A stretch of 32,489 nt of DNA. It comes from an uncultured Oscillospiraceae bacterium. Its GTDB lineage: Bacteria; Bacillota; Clostridia; Oscillospirales; Acutalibacteraceae. Location: NCBI GenBank assembly GCA_905193225.1, contig CAJJNV010000022.1, positions 1 to 32,489 on the forward strand, read 5' to 3'. A program made the translations under genes and the position numbers. Under the pieces are notes generated by a model. It did no database searches, had not been told where the DNA came from, and saw nothing but the letters and a program-made list of their open reading frames with translations. Below, piece after piece: positions 29,978-32,489 of this stretch. Each line of letters starts with the position of its first letter. Positions within the stretch are counted from its first letter, which is position 1.

Positions 29978-32489
29978 AAACTATGTTTAAGAAAAACGGC
30001 AAGCGTGTATTGTCGGCGGCTCTTTGCTTGCTGATGGCAGTAATGTCCTTGCCGTTGTCCGCTTTTGCGTGGACGAGTGAGGAAGGCAGGAGTTGTACTT
30101 CCTCTTTTGGCGATTACTATGTCGGCTTGGACGGCGAATACTACCGCAGTCAAGCTACAATGCACACCCTTGTGTATAACGATGACGGCAGCACCTATGT
30201 GAAATCATACAGTTCGGGTAACGCCAAGCGAAAATATTTGATGACCGATAACAGCGGAACGCACCAAGTTTACTGCGTGGAGTCTGGTATTGATTTCAAT
30301 ACGGGCAACACCTACACCTCTAAAAGCGGTCAGAACAGCTCCTATTTCAAAAACTTGCCTACCGACGCACAGTTCGGCGTTATGATGGCTTTGATGTACG
30401 GCTGGCACGAGGGTAAATCTTCTCCCGTAGCAGGAACAAACGCCGACGATTACGCTTATGCAACGCAGTCGATTATCTGGGAATATCAGCAGCAGCTCCG
30501 TACAAGTCCTGCCGACCTGCATAGTGCAAACGGCATTCCTGCGGATATGTACTATTCCTCTATCAAGGGCAGACCTGCCGAGAAATGCTATAACTGGATT
30601 TTGTCGCAGATGGCAGACCATTATACCATTCCGAGCTTTGCGGCAAGAAACCAGAGCAAGGCAAACACCTATACGCTGAAATACAATCCCGATACCCAGA
30701 AATACAGCTTGACGATTGAGGACACCAACAATACGCTCTCCAATATCAAGTTTTCTGCAAGCGGTATTTCCGTATCCCGAAGCGGTAACAAATACACCTT
30801 TACGAGCGACAAAATGATTACCTCTCCCGTAACGGTATCCGCACAGAAGCAGGTTAATCTCAATACCGACGATATGCTCATCTGGGGCTGCGTAGGCAAA
30901 CAGACTATGATTTCTGGTGCTTCCGACCCTGTATATTTCTATTTCAAAATCGACACCGAAACCTACGGCACAGGTCATATTAAAAAGACTTCCGAGGACG
31001 GTGTTGTTTCTGGCATTAAGTTCAATATCTCTGGCAACGGAGTGAATAAAACCGTAACGACCAAAGCGGACGGCACGGTGGATATTCAGCTTATGCCGGG
31101 CATTTACACCGTCGCAGAACAGTCGATTGACCGCTATGAGCCGCAGAGCGTTCAGCGAGTAACAATCGTAAGCGGTCATACCTCTACCGTGACCTTTAAT
31201 AACACCTTGAAGCGTGGCGACTTGGAGATTATCAAAAATTCCGAGGACAATCTGGTGGAGGGCGTAAAGTTCCACCTTTACGGCACATCTTTAAGCGGTC
31301 TGCCTGTTGACGAATATGCCGTGACCGACGCAAAGGGCGTGGCAAAATTCTCGAATGTTCTTATCAGCGGAGATACGCCGTATGTCGTAGAGGAAATTGA
31401 CACCGCAGTACGCTATGTTGTTCCTGCTTCCCAGACAGCACCGATTGAATGGGAAAAGGTAACGAGCCGTACTTTTGTCAATGTACTCAAAAAGTTCAAT
31501 GTGACCGTGACAAAATCCGATGTGGAAACGGGAACGGAACAGGGCGACGCTTCTCTTGCAGGTGCGGTTTACGTTATTTACAAGGGCGAAGAACTCATTG
31601 ACACCTATACGACGGACGGAAACGGACAGTTTACAAGCAAGTATTATATCTGCGGCGACGATTGGACGGTAAGAGAGCTTACACCGTCCGAGGGCTACTT
31701 GCTCGACCCGACCATTCACAAAGTCGGTGCAGAGCCAGAGCTTTATACCGTGGAATATAACTCTACCGCCAACGATGTAACCGAGCAGGTTATTAAGGGA
31801 AATATCGCTATTATCAAACACACCGATGACGGCAAAACACAGATTGAAACTCCCGAAGTCGGAGCGACCTTTGAGGTCTATCTGAAATCGGCAGGCAGCT
31901 TTGAAAACGCAAAGGAAACCGAGCGTGATGTTTTAACCTGCGACGAAAACGGCTTTGCACAGACAAAGGATATGCCTTACGGCATTTACACCGTCCACCA
32001 GACCTCTGGTTGGGAGGGGCGTGAGCTGATGAAAGACTTTGATGTGTTCATCAGTGCAGACGGTCAAACCTACCGTTATCTTATCAACAACGCCAACTTT
32101 GAAAGTTATATCAAGATTGTCAAGAAAGATGCGGAAACAGGCAATACCATTCCGTATGCAGGTGCAGGCTTCCAGATTTACGACCCGAACGGAAACCTCG
32201 TTACAATGACTTTCACCTATCCCGAAGTAACGACCATTGACACCTTCTACACCACAGAGGACGGCTATCTCATTACGCCGCAGACTTTGGAATATGGCAC
32301 GGGATATTCACTCGTAGAGGTACAAGCACCATATGGGTATGTATTGAACTCCGAGCCTGTCTATTTTGATGTGGCACAGGATAACTCCACCGAGGAAAGC
32401 GGTATTACCGTGATTGAAGTGGTACGCTCCAATATGGCACAGAAAGGCACGATTACTGTTTCCAAATCTGGCGAGGTGTTCAGTTCCGT
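29974..32489 (+). CDS. thioester-domain adhesin with Cna_B/SpaA-type repeats (3' end outside window)
   Basis: The frame is open to the window end (838 codons). A Sec signal ends SAFA (cleavage after residue 32). Residues about 40-200 look like a TQXA/thioester domain: Cys101 in VYCVESGID and Gln165 in ATQSIIW are the pair that forms the internal thioester in Gram-positive adhesins and binds host proteins covalently. Beta-sandwich repeats with isopeptide-type signatures follow at about 329-410 (YTVAEQ), 413-505 (YVVEEI), 509-605 (WTVRELTPSEGYLL), 610-705 (YTVHQT) and 713-820 (YSLVEVQAPYGYVL), with a sixth beginning at 826. An LPxTG sortase signal is expected beyond the window. It is coded on the mobile element, after the lipoprotein. 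Confidence 0.88.
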   Translation, partial: MKTMFKKNGKRVLSAALCLLMAVMSLPLSAFAWTSEEGRSCTSSFGDYYVGLDGEYYRSQATMHTLVYNDDGSTYVKSYSSGNAKRKYLMTDNSGTHQVYCVESGIDFNTGNTYTSKSGQNSSYFKNLPTDAQFGVMMALMYGWHEGKSSPVAGTNADDYAYATQSIIWEYQQQLRTSPADLHSANGIPADMYYSSIKGRPAEKCYNWILSQMADHYTIPSFAARNQSKANTYTLKYNPDTQKYSLTIEDTNNTLSNIKFSASGISVSRSGNKYTFTSDKMITSPVTVSAQKQVNLNTDDMLIWGCVGKQTMISGASDPVYFYFKIDTETYGTGHIKKTSEDGVVSGIKFNISGNGVNKTVTTKADGTVDIQLMPGIYTVAEQSIDRYEPQSVQRVTIVSGHTSTVTFNNTLKRGDLEIIKNSEDNLVEGVKFHLYGTSLSGLPVDEYAVTDAKGVAKFSNVLISGDTPYVVEEIDTAVRYVVPASQTAPIEWEKVTSRTFVNVLKKFNVTVTKSDVETGTEQGDASLAGAVYVIYKGEELIDTYTTDGNGQFTSKYYICGDDWTVRELTPSEGYLLDPTIHKVGAEPELYTVEYNSTANDVTEQVIKGNIAIIKHTDDGKTQIETPEVGATFEVYLKSAGSFENAKETERDVLTCDENGFAQTKDMPYGIYTVHQTSGWEGRELMKDFDVFISADGQTYRYLINNANFESYIKIVKKDAETGNTIPYAGAGFQIYDPNGNLVTMTFTYPEVTTIDTFYTTEDGYLITPQTLEYGTGYSLVEVQAPYGYVLNSEPVYFDVAQDNSTEESGITVIEVVRSNMAQKGTITVSKSGEVFSS

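Larger units (their letters stand above)
26700..32489. mobile_element. end of an integrative/conjugative element (Tn1549-like module), continuing past the window
   Basis: From just after the ppdK stop the gene content changes to accessory functions: a truncated gene, a small orphan protein, a ParA ATPase, a ParB-like protein with a TTG start, a lipoprotein, and a large adhesin with Cna_B-type repeats. This order is familiar from conjugative transposons of gut Firmicutes. Codon use and spacing also differ from the upstream genes. No integrase, relaxase, VirB4 or direct repeat is visible in the window, so the exact left end is an estimate, and an assembly join is also possible. Confidence 0.6.

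Noticed and set aside
30205..31821. Long minus-strand frames (356 and 176 codons)
   Set aside because: They are antisense to the adhesin, whose frame is open for 838 codons with signal peptide and domain motifs.
1..32489. CRISPR array, restriction-modification, toxin-antitoxin or other defence cluster
   Set aside because: No regularly spaced exact repeats and no proteins of those families were seen in any frame.

Overview
The window looks like a chromosome segment of an endospore-forming Clostridia (Oscillospiraceae/Ruminococcaceae-like Firmicute). The taxonomic call is inference. It rests on strong AGGAGG ribosome sites, many TTG/GTG starts, pyruvate phosphate dikinase, an ApgM-type phosphoglycerate mutase, a SpoIVFA/SpoIVFB-like sporulation pair, SipW-dependent surface proteins, a sodium-pump decarboxylase pair and a bacterial RNase P RNA. 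Most of it (about 200-26700) is ordinary chromosome. From about 26700 to the right edge it changes to a conjugative-element (ICE/Tn1549-like) module that continues past the window.

Layout. 1-271: two serine tRNA 5' halves on the minus strand behind a strong promoter; the nearer one stops at the anticodon loop. 335-525: degenerate G-rich repeats with a period of about 20 bp. 591-3368: apgM and a DUF1846 gene. 3465-6994: two paralogous SipW-dependent, TasA-like exported proteins with beta-solenoid tails, each with its own promoter, leader hairpin and terminator. 7056-8848 (minus): SpoIVFB-like M50 protease and SpoIVFA-like M23 protein behind a sigma-E-like promoter. 8851-9302: rnpB. 9386-13354 (minus): flavodoxin, phosphodiesterase, galU and a RING/DUF2628 membrane protein. 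13635-15606: prfB (no programmed frameshift) and an alpha/beta hydrolase. 15888-18656: murF and ddl, which make and attach D-Ala-D-Ala in peptidoglycan synthesis. 18770-20436: gamma and beta subunits of a Na+-pumping decarboxylase. 20591-21877: lipoprotein GH3 hexosaminidase. 22085-23861 (minus): prs and pth. 23967-26699: ppdK.

26700-32489: element module with a truncated gene remnant, a 59-residue protein, parA, parB, a lipoprotein and a large adhesin cut by the window end. The adhesin has a signal peptide, a Cys-Gln thioester domain and serial Cna_B/SpaA-type repeats. Its start overlaps a 12-codon upstream ORF whose ribosome site lies in the arm of a terminator hairpin.

The most notable points are the orphan tRNA-Ser half, the thioester adhesin and its leader ORF, the element junction at the ppdK stop codon, the sigma-E-like promoter on the SpoIVF-like pair, an apparent AUA start on the RING/DUF2628 gene, and the paired SipW-dependent beta-solenoid genes. 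No complete new defence or CRISPR system was seen.
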